From the NCBI GenBank assembly GCA_022844165.1, contig JALHMH010000029.1, forward strand, positions 1 to 59,482: 59,482 bases of DNA. The letters are read 5' to 3'. This document shows positions 35,899 to 44,668 of this stretch, piece after piece. Within the stretch, counting starts at the first letter, position 1, and every line of letters begins with the position of its first letter. The notes beneath the pieces were generated by a model. It was not told the DNA's origin and searched no databases. It saw nothing but the letters and a program-made list of their open reading frames with translations. A program made the translations under genes and the position numbers. The DNA comes from Lysobacterales bacterium (lineage in GTDB: Bacteria; Pseudomonadota; Gammaproteobacteria; Xanthomonadales; SZUA-5).

Positions 35899-37302
35899 TT
35901 AACGTTTCTTGCCCAGTTTTCGCGTCAGCGTATTGCGCCCGCAACCCAGTCGTTTGGCCGCTTGCTGACGATCTCCTGCGGTGAGTTTTAGCGCCTCATC
36001 GAACAGCGTACGTTCCAGCGCTTCTTTGGCGTTATCGAGCAGCTGCGGCGTGTCGGCGATTAGTTGGCCTCGGGCCCAATCGGCCAGCGCCCGGGTCCAA
36101 TGCGTATCGCCAGAAGCGCCCTGCACCAGCGATTCGGCGCGAATTTCGTCCGGCAAATCTGCCTGCAGGATCACGGCGCCTGGCGCCATCAATGCCAGTC
36201 GTTGACACAGGTTGCGCAGTTCGCGGACATTGCCTGGCCATGCGAAGCGCGTGAGCGCAGCCACGACTTCGGCGGATAGCTGCTTGGGTGCAACGCGCAT
36301 TTCGCGCGCCGCTTCGCTCAAAAAGCGGTCCGCAAGCCGGGCAACATCGGACAGGCGCTCGCGCAGTGGCGGCAAGTGGATGCGCACGACGTCAAGCCGA
36401 TGCAACAGATCCGCGCGGAACTCGCCTTTGCCGGCTTTGGCTCGCAAATCCTGGTGCGTTGCGGCGATGACGCGGACATCGCTCTTGATCAACTCGCGCC
36501 CACCAACACGATAGAACTCGCCTTCCGCCAGTACGCGCAGTAAGCGCGTCTGCAAGCCGAGCGGCATATCGCCGATTTCATCGAGAAACAGAACGCCGCG
36601 TTGCGCCTGTTCGAAACGACCTTGATGACGACGGTGCGCGCCGGTGAACGCACCCTGCTCGTGCCCGAATAGCTCACTTTCAAGCAACTCAGGGGCGACG
36701 GCCGCCGTATTGAGCGCTATGAAAGGCCCGCCAGCGCGTGTCGAATGGCGGTGTAAGGCGCGTGCGATCAGCTCCTTTCCTGTACCCGTCTCGCCAGTGA
36801 TCAGTACCGACAGATCCGCACGAGAGAGACGACCGATGGTGCGAAAGATCTCGCGCATCGCGGGTGTGTCGCCCACCAATCCTTCGTCTGACCAGACGGT
36901 TTCCGGCAACGGCGTTTCGCGCGCGGTGGCGCGCCGTGCCATATCGATGGCCTGATCCAGTTCGAAAGGCTTGGGCAGATAATCGAATGCGCCGCGATGG
37001 AACGCAGCAACCGTGCTCGGCAGATCCGTGTAGGCGCTCATGATCACCACCGGCAGGCCATTCGCGCGCTCGCCCAGTTTCTCCAAAAAGCGCATGCCGT
37101 CCATGCCCGGCATACGCACATCCGAAAACACCAGATCGGGACGGCGCTCGCTCAAGGCGCGCAACGCACCCTCGGCGGCATCGAAACTCTCGACGGCAAA
37201 ACCGGCGCTCGCCAGCGCTTTCTCCAAGACGAAGCGTATCGAGCGATCGTCGTCGACCAACCAGACCAGTCGTCGATCCAGCCCTGGCGCAGGCGCGCTC
37301 AT
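35899..37302 (-). CDS. ntrC: Nitrogen regulator NtrC, sigma-54 activator
   Basis: 467 residues with the three NtrC domains. The receiver has the phosphorylated Asp in LVFSDVRMPGMDG and Lys in YLPKPF. The AAA+ domain has Walker A GETGTGKE, the sigma-54 contact loop GAFTGA, and Walker B VLFLDEIGDMP. The Fis-type helix-turn-helix is at the end (GDRQQAAKRLGCGRNTLTRK). Phosphorylated by NtrB under nitrogen limitation, NtrC activates sigma-54 promoters such as that of glnA. It overlaps ntrB by four bases (ATGA) and is the last gene of the glnA-ntrB-ntrC unit. Confidence 0.96.
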   Translation of the reverse strand: MSAPAPGLDRRLVWLVDDDRSIRFVLEKALASAGFAVESFDAAEGALRALSERRPDLVFSDVRMPGMDGMRFLEKLGERANGLPVVIMSAYTDLPSTVAAFHRGAFDYLPKPFELDQAIDMARRATARETPLPETVWSDEGLVGDTPAMREIFRTIGRLSRADLSVLITGETGTGKELIARALHRHSTRAGGPFIALNTAAVAPELLESELFGHEQGAFTGAHRRHQGRFEQAQRGVLFLDEIGDMPLGLQTRLLRVLAEGEFYRVGGRELIKSDVRVIAATHQDLRAKAGKGEFRADLLHRLDVVRIHLPPLRERLSDVARLADRFLSEAAREMRVAPKQLSAEVVAALTRFAWPGNVRELRNLCQRLALMAPGAVILQADLPDEIRAESLVQGASGDTHWTRALADWARGQLIADTPQLLDNAKEALERTLFDEALKLTAGDRQQAAKRLGCGRNTLTRKLGKKR

Positions 37303-38357
37303 ACAGACACTGGCAACAACAGCGAAAACACTGTCGCTCCCGGACGCGAGGTAAAGGCCAGCGTGCCACCGTGCTCACGAGCGATCGCCAACGCCACCGG
37401 CAACCCTAATCCAGTGCCTTCAGTACGACCGGTCACAAACGGCAAGAACAGATGGTCGCGCACATCCTCGGGGACGCCGCCTCCATCGTCGATGACATCG
37501 ATTCGTATCGCCAATCGCTCGATCCGTTCGCCGATGCGCACGCGATGTTCGGCCCTGGTTCGCAAGTTGATCCGAGTCGCGCCGGCCTGCAGCGCGTTAC
37601 GCGCGAGATTTAGCAGCGCCTGGTGCAACCGATCTGCGTGTCCGGTGATGTCGGGCAAGCTCGGGTCATAATCGCGAACCACGACCGCACCACCTTCGGC
37701 CTCGGTCAGAGTACGCACGCGCTCCAGAACTTCATGGACGTTAAACAGCTCTCCTGTACGCAAACGATCGGGCGCCAACAGCAGCCGGTCGACCAGACGT
37801 CGGATGCGATCGACCTCAGTGCGAATCACCTGCGTGTACTCGGTCAAAGCGCGATTCGGCAACTCGCGCTCCAACAATTGAGCGGCGCCATGCAATCCGG
37901 CCAGTGGATTCTTGATCTCATGCGCCAGCGCGCGAGCGATTTGTTGCGCCGCCGGCTCTGGCGCCGGCAGCGCGCCCTCACCTAAGTCTTGATCCGCTTC
38001 GGCGAAGAGGTGAAATTCGACCATCGTGTCGCCACTGCGCAACGGCGTGACCTGGACATCGAATCGCCGTGGATGTCCTCGCTTCATTTCCAGCAGAAGC
38101 CGGCGCGCCACCAGTTGTTCGCCGCCCTCAATGGCACGATCGATCAATTCGAGCAGTGAGTCTGCGCCATACGCCAGCACCGCAACCGACTGCTGCACCA
38201 GCCGGCGCTCGCACAAGCCTTCGACCAGCGCCGCATTCGCTTTAACGATCACCCGCTGGCGGTTCACCACCGCCAGCGGAGTCTGCATCGCATCAAGCAA
38301 CTCCTCCGTACCCATCACGGTCTCTTCTCTGCCGCGAATGGCCCGGAGCAAACGCAT
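37299..38357 (-). CDS. ntrB: Nitrogen sensor kinase NtrB
   Basis: 352 residues, cytoplasmic. An N-terminal PAS-like domain is followed by the H-box ALAHEIKNPLAGLHGAAQLLE, which holds the phosphorylated His. The ATPase boxes are LLNLARNALQAGA (N box), DDGGGVP, and TGLGLPVALAIAREHGG. NtrB phosphorylates or dephosphorylates NtrC in response to the PII protein. The start overlaps the glnA stop by one base (TGATG), and the end overlaps ntrC by four, so the three genes are one operon. Confidence 0.95.
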   Translation of the reverse strand: MRLLRAIRGREETVMGTEELLDAMQTPLAVVNRQRVIVKANAALVEGLCERRLVQQSVAVLAYGADSLLELIDRAIEGGEQLVARRLLLEMKRGHPRRFDVQVTPLRSGDTMVEFHLFAEADQDLGEGALPAPEPAAQQIARALAHEIKNPLAGLHGAAQLLERELPNRALTEYTQVIRTEVDRIRRLVDRLLLAPDRLRTGELFNVHEVLERVRTLTEAEGGAVVVRDYDPSLPDITGHADRLHQALLNLARNALQAGATRINLRTRAEHRVRIGERIERLAIRIDVIDDGGGVPEDVRDHLFLPFVTGRTEGTGLGLPVALAIAREHGGTLAFTSRPGATVFSLLLPVSV

Positions 38358-39766
38358 CAGATCGAGTAGTACTGGTTAATTTCGATCGGGTGTGTGTGCA
38401 TGCGCAATGCCGTGACTTCCTTCATCTTCAGTTCGATGTAACCGTCGATGAAATCGTCGCTCATCACGCCGCCCGCTTTCAGGAACTCACGGTCGGCATC
38501 GAGTGCATCGAGCGCCTGATCGAGCGAGTGGCACACGGTTGGGATCAGCTTTTCTTCCTCCGGCGGCAGATCGTACAAATCCTTGTCCGATGGCGCGCCC
38601 GGATCGAGTTTGTTTTTGATGCCATCGAGGCCCGCCATCATCAACGCGGTAAACGTGAGATACCCGGTGTTGATCGCATCCGGGAAGCGCACTTCGATGC
38701 GTCGAGCTTTGGGATTCGAGACCCACGGAATGCGACACGAGGCCGAGCGATTGCGCGCCGAGTAGGCGAGCAGCACCGGCGCTTCAAAGCCCGGCACGAG
38801 GCGCTTGTAGCTATTGGTCGTCGAGTTACTGAAGGCATTGATTGCGCGAGCATGCTTGAAGACACCGGCGATGTAATGCAGCGCCAGCTTCGACAGGCCG
38901 CCGTACTCGTTGCCGCTAAACAGGTTCTTGCCACCTTTGTTGATCGATTGGTGCACGTGCATGCCGGAACCGTTGTCGCCGACGATCGGCTTGGGCATGA
39001 AGGTGGCGGTATGACCATGTTGGTGCGCGATGTTCTTGACGACGTACTTCAGCGTCAGCAGTTCATCGGCTTTTTTGACCAGCGTGTTGAAGCGGGTGCC
39101 AATTTCGCACTGCCCAGCCGTGGCGACTTCATGATGATGGACTTCGACCGGGATGCCGAGCGCTTCGAGCGTCAGACACATCGCCGAACGCAAATCCTGG
39201 AACGAATCAACCGGACCGGTGGGAAAGTAACCGCCTTTGATGCCTGGGCGATGGCCGGTGTTGCCATGTTCGTATGCCTTGCCGGAGTTCCATGCCGCTT
39301 CTTCCGACTCGATTTCATAGAAGCTGCCTTTCATCGACACGTCGGAGCGCACGCTGTCGAAAATGAAGAACTCGGGTTCCGGTCCGAAAAACGCCGTGTC
39401 GCCCACACCGCTCGCCTTCAGGTAGGCTTCGGCGCGTTTGGCAATGCCACGCGGACAGCGGCTGTAGGGCTGCATCGTTGAAGGTTCCAGCACGTCGCAG
39501 CGCAGGACCAGCGTCGACTCGTCGGCGAACGGGTCGATGAATACGGTCGATGCGTCCGGCAGAAGCACCATGTCGGACTCGTTGATGCCTTTCCATCCGG
39601 CGATCGACGAACCGTCGAACATCTTGCCGTCCTCGAAACACGCTTCGTCCAGCGTCGACGCCGGGATCGACAAATGTTGCTCGCGCCCGGTCATATCGGC
39701 GAACCTGAGATCGGCGAACTTAACGCCGTTATCCTTTATGAGTTTTTTGACTTTTTCGACAGACAT
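38357..39766 (-). CDS. glnA: Glutamine synthetase type I
   Basis: 469 residues, the normal length for the dodecameric bacterial enzyme that makes glutamine from glutamate, ammonia and ATP. Landmarks are [16 protein letters not shown]-type [22 protein letters not shown] and [16 protein letters not shown] [13 protein letters not shown]. The adenylylation tyrosine lies in [10 protein letters not shown], so activity is probably controlled by GlnE. GGAGG lies four bases upstream of the ATG. A sigma-54 promoter and possible NtrC half-sites lie upstream. It is the first gene of glnA-ntrB-ntrC. Confidence 0.97.
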   Translation of the reverse strand: MSVEKVKKLIKDNGVKFADLRFADMTGREQHLSIPASTLDEACFEDGKMFDGSSIAGWKGINESDMVLLPDASTVFIDPFADESTLVLRCDVLEPSTMQPYSRCPRGIAKRAEAYLKASGVGDTAFFGPEPEFFIFDSVRSDVSMKGSFYEIESEEAAWNSGKAYEHGNTGHRPGIKGGYFPTGPVDSFQDLRSAMCLTLEALGIPVEVHHHEVATAGQCEIGTRFNTLVKKADELLTLKYVVKNIAHQHGHTATFMPKPIVGDNGSGMHVHQSINKGGKNLFSGNEYGGLSKLALHYIAGVFKHARAINAFSNSTTNSYKRLVPGFEAPVLLAYSARNRSASCRIPWVSNPKARRIEVRFPDAINTGYLTFTALMMAGLDGIKNKLDPGAPSDKDLYDLPPEEEKLIPTVCHSLDQALDALDADREFLKAGGVMSDDFIDGYIELKMKEVTALRMHTHPIEINQYYSI

Positions 39767-39810
39767 GAGGCCTCCATGGGGCGCGGATTGAAATGGTGCA
39801 CAGCAAGCAC

Positions 39811-39826
39811 AGCAATCGTTGTGCCA
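39811..39826 (-). promoter_or_regulatory. Sigma-54 (-24/-12) promoter of glnA
   Basis: On the minus strand the sequence TGGCACAACGATTGCT matches the consensus TGGCAC-N5-TTGCW at every fixed position. It ends 45 bases upstream of the glnA start, leaving room for a short leader. Together with ntrBC in the same operon, this indicates NtrC-dependent autoregulated expression under nitrogen limitation. Confidence 0.85.
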
Positions 39827-39876
39827 TGCACAAAACGGCGTTGCGACCGAGAATCATCGCATCGCATTGCTTCATT

Positions 39877-39905
39877 ATGGTGCACGCGTGCGTCAACTTG
39901 CACCA
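39877..39905 (-). promoter_or_regulatory. Possible NtrC-binding half-sites upstream of the glnA promoter
   Basis: ATGGTGCA (39877-39884) and TGCACCA (39899-39905) match the half-sites of the NtrC consensus, but their order and spacing differ from the standard 17-base palindrome. They lie about 50-75 bases upstream of the -24 element. Another TGGTGCA is at 39814-39820 on the opposite side of the promoter region. Assignment is tentative. Confidence 0.4.
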
Positions 39906-39978
39906 ATGAGGCGATACAGAACGCATTGTGCTGCGTTCGGATGGCTGCCACAAACCCTGAGCCCGGCGAGCGATCACC

Positions 39979-40617
39979 ATGAACACCTTAGAAGCCCTGC
40001 TTGAGCGCCGTCTCCGCGAGCTGGCTGTGAATCTGCCGGGCGATACACTGGCTCATTTGCTCAAGTATGTAGAGCTGCTCATGCGCTGGAACCAGACCTA
40101 TAACCTTACGGCGGTTCGCGAGCCATTGGCGATGATCGATCGCCACATCGTCGACTCATTGGCGGTGCTGCCGTATTGCCAGCGAACGGATTTGATCGAC
40201 ATCGGTACCGGACCCGGTGTTCCTGGCCTGGTGCTCGCACTGACTCAACCTTATGAGCAGGTGTGGTTAGTCGATAGTAATGGCAAGAAGGCGCGATTTC
40301 TGCGCGAGTGCCTGCGCCACTTCCCATTGCCTCAGGTGACGGTGCACGAGTGCCGTGCGGAACAGCTCCCGACGGCACAATTTGGCCAGATTATCTCGCG
40401 CGCGTACAGCGACCTGTCGACCTTTATTGCCAATACGCGTCAGTTGCTCGCGCGGGATGGTCGCTGGCTGGCAATGAAAGGAAAGATGCCGCATGCAGAA
40501 ATCGCGAAGCTTCCGGCAGATGTAGTGGTCGAGTCGAAAATCGCACTGCAGGTGCCTGGCGCAGACGGCGAGCGCTGCCTTGTGACGATCGGACGTCGCG
40601 CCGACCCGCATTCTTGA
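39979..40617 (+). CDS. rsmG: 16S rRNA (guanine527-N7)-methyltransferase RsmG
   Basis: 212 residues. The S-adenosylmethionine-binding loop is DIGTGPGVPGLVLAL, preceded by the family motif RWNQTYNLTAVREP and followed by VDSNGKKARFLREC. IISRAYSDLSTF and LLARDGRWLAMKG complete the Rossmann-like methyltransferase. RsmG methylates G527 of 16S rRNA; loss gives low-level streptomycin resistance in other bacteria. It is divergent from glnA, and no mnmG or parAB neighbours are present, so it is away from the usual origin-proximal cluster. Confidence 0.95.
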   Translation: MNTLEALLERRLRELAVNLPGDTLAHLLKYVELLMRWNQTYNLTAVREPLAMIDRHIVDSLAVLPYCQRTDLIDIGTGPGVPGLVLALTQPYEQVWLVDSNGKKARFLRECLRHFPLPQVTVHECRAEQLPTAQFGQIISRAYSDLSTFIANTRQLLARDGRWLAMKGKMPHAEIAKLPADVVVESKIALQVPGADGERCLVTIGRRADPHS

Positions 40618-40649
40618 CAGAGGGGAATCCACGACTGCAAACGCCCTGC

Positions 40650-40757
40650 GACTTGCCGCCGGGCCGTCGCGTTGGAATGTGGAGCGCGGGGTTGTGGCGA
40701 GTACGGTGTCGGACGAAGCCAGCAATGCTCGTCGGTCTGAGGCGAAGCCTCGCTAGC
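40650..40757 (+). repeat. Repeat family B, copy 3
   Basis: Begins with CTTGCCGCCGGGCC, then GGGGTTGTGG, GACGAAGCCAGCAATGCTCG and the common right end GGTCTGAGGCGAAGCCTCGC followed by TAG. It lies just past the rsmG stop. Nearly identical in its right half to copy 4, which follows directly in tandem. Confidence 0.75.
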
Positions 40758-40936
40758 GTCCTGGATGGAGCTGGATCTTGTTAGTTGAGTCAAATGTCTT
40801 CGGAGCGGCTTTGGCTGTTGAAACCCCCTTAAATTAAGGGGGCGATCGAGCGCGCAGCGCTCAATGGGGGTTGTGGAAAGTACGGTGTCTGGCGAAGCCA
40901 GCAATGCTCGGCGGACTGAGGCGAAGCCTCGCTAGG
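40758..40936 (+). repeat. Repeat family B, copy 4, tandem to copy 3
   Basis: Starts with GTCCTGGATGGAGCTGGATC, continues AGCGGCTTTGGCT, then a perfect palindrome CCCCCTTAA-A-TTAAGGGGG at 40824-40842. The core GGCGAAGCCAGCAATGCTCG and the end GAGGCGAAGCCTCGCTAG follow. The same order of blocks is seen at 53054-53296. The last bases supply the stop codon of the minus-strand GTPase gene at 40932. Confidence 0.75.
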
Positions 40937-42203
40937 CTTTGAGCTTGGCAAGAATCTCTGCTCGTGCATCGCGCAAAATAGAATCGCGGTCGAGGTTTTT
41001 CAGAATCTCCTCGACAACGCGCTTGGGCCCGCGTTCGCCCCAACTCTTCCCGCCAACCAGATATGCCTGCGCTGCGCGTCCGGTGATGTAGGTGGCGAAG
41101 TAGGCCAGTGCACCCTGAGCACCGGCGGTCAGCGCGGTCGACAGACCCGCGCTGACACCCTTTAGCGCACTGACCAGCGCATTCACTCCCCAGATCGCCC
41201 CCATCAGCACCGCGACCTGTGCGGCAATTTTCAGCACCAGTTCGCCTGCTTCTGCCTTGGTCAGAGGTAGCCCATAGACTTGACTCAAATGCACGACGAG
41301 CGCGACATCGAGCCCGGCTGCAGCTGCGAGATCCGCCAGCGGAACGGGAGTTAAACCCACCGCCACACCCTTACCAAGCGCGTAATTGCGAATGAGCTTG
41401 TCCGCAACATCGCGGCGCACCTCGGTGATACGGGAACCGAGCTGATCGCTGATGCGACCGGCAAACAGACCTGCGTTCAACGCCGCCAATGTCTTGCCAT
41501 CGTTAGACAACACCTCGACGATCGCCTGGCGCACGGCATTGACGTCCGCCAACGGCTGCTCAAAGGTTTCTCGCTCGCGGCTTTCGGCATCCATGCGAAT
41601 GACTCGGCGCCTGGACGGCAGTGCGCTGGCCGTCAGTACGTGTTCGGCGCGCACGAATCCCCGCGAATGCTCGCGCAAACGCTCGAGCAATGCGCCAACC
41701 TCGGTTGATGAGTAGCGATCCGCCTTATTCAGGACCAACAACATTGGCCGGTCGATTCGAGACAGTTCGCGCAGCGCTTGCGCCTCGACGGCAGTCAAGT
41801 CGCCATCGACCACGAAAATCACCAGATCTGAGCGCCCTGCAACTTCGTGCGCCAACTTCTCACGCGCCTGACCGTCGATTTCGTTGATCCCGGGCGTATC
41901 GATCAGATGCACTCTGGCGCCGTCGATCGTGGTCCAATGCGTGCTCTCCCGTGTGGTGGTCGTGCCATGCAGCACACCCACCTTGAACGCCTCACTTCCG
42001 GCCAATGCATTCAATAGCGCCGACTTGCCAACGCTAACGCGTCCAAACACCGCCACATGGATGGCACGTTGGTTCAGCTTTTCGATCAGAGCCTCAATCT
42101 CCAGGAACTCAGGTGCCAGCGCCTCACGCACTTCCCTGGGCAGCGACGGATCGTCGATCAAAGCTCGTAACGAATCTACAGTTTGAGCGAGCGGTTCAGT
42201 CAT
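40932..42203 (-). CDS. Era/dynamin-like GTPase with DUF697-like membrane tail
   Basis: 423 residues from ATG at 42203; the frame extends upstream to 42281 without coding character. The GTPase domain at about 50-220 has G1 GRVSVGKSALLN, G3 DTPGIN and G4 NKAD. The C-terminal part at about 260-400 is hydrophobic and helical (LGKGVAVGLTPVPLADLAAAAG, then QVAVLMGAIWGVNALVSALKG), as in DUF697/YcjF-like proteins that attach to the inner membrane. The stop codon TAG is contributed by repeat B copy 4, so the original C-terminus may have been replaced. The cellular role is unknown. Divergent from ubiJ, about 100 bases apart. Confidence 0.85.
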   Translation of the reverse strand: MTEPLAQTVDSLRALIDDPSLPREVREALAPEFLEIEALIEKLNQRAIHVAVFGRVSVGKSALLNALAGSEAFKVGVLHGTTTTRESTHWTTIDGARVHLIDTPGINEIDGQAREKLAHEVAGRSDLVIFVVDGDLTAVEAQALRELSRIDRPMLLVLNKADRYSSTEVGALLERLREHSRGFVRAEHVLTASALPSRRRVIRMDAESRERETFEQPLADVNAVRQAIVEVLSNDGKTLAALNAGLFAGRISDQLGSRITEVRRDVADKLIRNYALGKGVAVGLTPVPLADLAAAAGLDVALVVHLSQVYGLPLTKAEAGELVLKIAAQVAVLMGAIWGVNALVSALKGVSAGLSTALTAGAQGALAYFATYITGRAAQAYLVGGKSWGERGPKRVVEEILKNLDRDSILRDARAEILAKLKA

Positions 42204-42300
42204 GGTGATCGGCGCTTTGACGGTGCTCGCGCAAGTATGGCCGCAAAGTCGCAGTTGCAACAAAACATCGCGATTACCCAAGAACCGCTAACATCTGCGT

Positions 42301-42915
42301 ATGACCGAACAATCACAATCCAGATGGCCGCCATTTGTGCTGCGCGCAATCGAGCGCTCTTTGAACATGGCGCTAAGCCTTGATCCCGACAGCGCCGAAA
42401 CACTCGCCGCCTTAGACGGAAAGCGTGTGGCGCTGATGCTCAAACCGCTACGAACGCCGGTCATTCTGACATTACGCGAAGGCGCACTCATCGCCAGCGA
42501 CGAAGGCGAATCTGACCTGGCGATCAGTGCAACGCCAGGCGCGGTACTGTCCATGCTGGCAGAGCGTGGTGGCCTCGAATTGCCAGCCGGGAAAATCAGC
42601 CTGTCGGGCGACGTCGATCTGGCCCGGCGACTGCAAAGAGCCGCCGAGCGGCTCAACCCGGATTGGGACGCCCCGATCGCGCGTCTGTTTGGCGACGTCG
42701 CGGGTCATCAGATCGCAAAAGGCCTGCGTGGGTTGTTCGACTACGCGCGCAGCAGTGCGCAGTCGATGCTGCACAACACCACCGAGTACTTGCGCGAAGA
42801 ATCGCGCGATCTGATCGCCAGCGGCGAACTTGCGGAATTCACAGATGCAGTCGATGCATTGCGCGACGACGTCGAGCGGGCGGCCGCGCGTCTCGATCGC
42901 CTGGCGAAACGCTGA
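42301..42915 (+). CDS. ubiJ: Ubiquinone biosynthesis accessory factor UbiJ
   Basis: 204 residues with an N-terminal SCP2-type lipid-binding domain (about 10-120: VALMLKPLRTPVILTL, ELPAGKISLSGDVDLARRLQ) and a helical C-terminus with coiled-coil character (FTDAVDALRDDVERAAARLDRL). UbiJ binds ubiquinone intermediates and scaffolds the soluble Ubi complex. The TGATG overlap with ubiB downstream is the standard gene order in gammaproteobacteria, which supports the call. UbiE, the usual upstream partner, is not adjacent. Confidence 0.88.
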   Translation: MTEQSQSRWPPFVLRAIERSLNMALSLDPDSAETLAALDGKRVALMLKPLRTPVILTLREGALIASDEGESDLAISATPGAVLSMLAERGGLELPAGKISLSGDVDLARRLQRAAERLNPDWDAPIARLFGDVAGHQIAKGLRGLFDYARSSAQSMLHNTTEYLREESRDLIASGELAEFTDAVDALRDDVERAAARLDRLAKR

Positions 42916-44585
42916 TGCGCTTTAAGTCGATACAAGCAGCCCTGAGCGTCTGGCGCATTGCACGAGTGCTGGTGCGGTATCGGCTCGACGAAGTCACACC
43001 CGCTGCGCGTTTGTTCACGCCACTGACGTGGATGCGTGCACTGAGTGTCGACACCATCGGCGCAGCAACCATGAAGCGCGGCGAGCGACTGCGGAGAGCG
43101 CTTGAAGCGCTGGGGCCGATATTCGTCAAGTTTGGCCAGGTACTATCGACTCGCCGCGACCTCTTACCAGCCGATGTCGCAGATGAGTTGGAACAGTTGC
43201 AAGATCGCGTGGCGCCGTTTCCGGGCGTTCAGGCGCGTGCGCTGATCGAAGCCGAACTTGGGGCGAAAATTGAGCAGCACTACGCTTTTTTCGATGAGAC
43301 ACCGCTCGCCTCTGCATCGATTGCGCAAGTGCACGCGGCACGCCTCAAGGAAGATGGCCGCGACGTCGTCATCAAGGTCCTGCGGCCGGAGATCGGCGAG
43401 CGAATCGAGGGCGATCTGGCGCTGCTGAAGACGATTGCGCGCATTGCCGATCGCCGTCTGCCGCAAGCGCAGCGCATTCGCCCGATCGATGTGGTCGCCG
43501 AGATCGAACGCACGCTTCTATTGGAACTGGATTTGATGCGTGAGGCGGCGAACGGCAGCCTGTTGCGTCGCAACTGGCTCGGCTCCAGGGAGCTGTATGT
43601 TCCTGAAATGATCTGGCCGCTGACCAAGACGCGGATGATCACGATGGAACGCGTCTACGGCATCCCGCTGAACGACATCGAGTCGCTGCGTGCCGCGGGC
43701 GTGGACTTTGAGCGCCTTGCCAAACGTGCAATACAGCTGTTTTACACGCAGGTGTTTCGCGACAACTTTTTCCATGCAGATCTGCACCCAGGCAATGTGT
43801 TGATCGCCCGCGAAAATCCGGCGGATCCGAAGTTCATTGCCCTTGATTTCGGCATCATGGGTACGCTGTCGCCGACCGATCAGCGCTACCTCGCCGAGAA
43901 CTTCACCGCAATGTTCACGCAGGACTATCGGCGTATTGCTGAACTGCATATCGAGGCCGGCTGGATGCCCGCGCATGTGCGGGTCGACGATCTCGAAGGT
44001 GCTGTACGCGGCGTTTGCGAGCCTTACTTTACGCGCCCATTGAGCCAGATTTCGCTTGGCGAAGTGCTGATGAAGCTCTTTGGCGTCGCGCACCAGTACC
44101 AGTTGATCATCCAGCCGCAGTTGATATTGCTGCAAAAGACACTGCTCAACATCGAAGGCCTGGCACGCACCCTGTTCCCGACCCTCGATTTATGGGCTGT
44201 TGCCAAACCAGTGCTCGCTCAGATCATGGCGGAGAAATACAGTGTCCAGGCGGCTGCCAGGGAGATTCGCACACGGCTGCCCAGCTGGATCCAGAACGCG
44301 CCGGAGATTCCGCGTCTGTTGCACGAGTACTTGAAGCAAGGTGTCGGGGGAGAACATCAACTGCGCATGCGTTCCCCAGACATCGAGAAGCTCATTGAGG
44401 TCACGCGTCAGGGGCAGCGGCAGACCGTATTGGCGATACTCGGCAGCGGGCTCGTTATCGTGGCTGCCTTGATGTATGCCTTCGAGGCTGGCGGACCGAA
44501 GTTTCTGGAATTGCCACTCGCGACGCTGATTGCCGCCCTTGGCGGCCTATGGGCCTTTGTTGCCGCATGGCCGGGCCGGCGCTGA
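42915..44585 (+). CDS. ubiB: Ubiquinone biosynthesis atypical kinase/ATPase UbiB
   Basis: 556 residues from ATG at 42915; the frame is open upstream to 42663 but that stretch is inside ubiJ. Atypical kinase features are the KxGQ motif in FVKFGQVLSTRRDLLP, the Ala-rich loop ASIAQVHAA, catalytic FFHADLHPGN and metal-binding LDFGIMG. Two transmembrane helices close the protein (VLAILGSGLVIVAALMYAF and LATLIAALGGLWAFVAAW). UbiB is an inner-membrane ATPase needed to move or extract ubiquinone precursors. A weak GC stem with three T follows at 44574-44595. Confidence 0.95.
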   Translation: MRFKSIQAALSVWRIARVLVRYRLDEVTPAARLFTPLTWMRALSVDTIGAATMKRGERLRRALEALGPIFVKFGQVLSTRRDLLPADVADELEQLQDRVAPFPGVQARALIEAELGAKIEQHYAFFDETPLASASIAQVHAARLKEDGRDVVIKVLRPEIGERIEGDLALLKTIARIADRRLPQAQRIRPIDVVAEIERTLLLELDLMREAANGSLLRRNWLGSRELYVPEMIWPLTKTRMITMERVYGIPLNDIESLRAAGVDFERLAKRAIQLFYTQVFRDNFFHADLHPGNVLIARENPADPKFIALDFGIMGTLSPTDQRYLAENFTAMFTQDYRRIAELHIEAGWMPAHVRVDDLEGAVRGVCEPYFTRPLSQISLGEVLMKLFGVAHQYQLIIQPQLILLQKTLLNIEGLARTLFPTLDLWAVAKPVLAQIMAEKYSVQAAAREIRTRLPSWIQNAPEIPRLLHEYLKQGVGGEHQLRMRSPDIEKLIEVTRQGQRQTVLAILGSGLVIVAALMYAFEAGGPKFLELPLATLIAALGGLWAFVAAWPGRR

Positions 44586-44668
44586 ACCGGCCTTTCGTCA
44601 ACGCAATGCCCGAGTAGTGTGCTTCCGGCTCCGGTTATGATTCTCGCCATTCGCTTCGGGTGCCTCAT

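Noticed and set aside
42663..42914. Upstream extension of ubiB
   Set aside because: It lies wholly within ubiJ and reads as a frame-shifted shadow; ATG at 42915 in TGATG overlap gives the normal protein.
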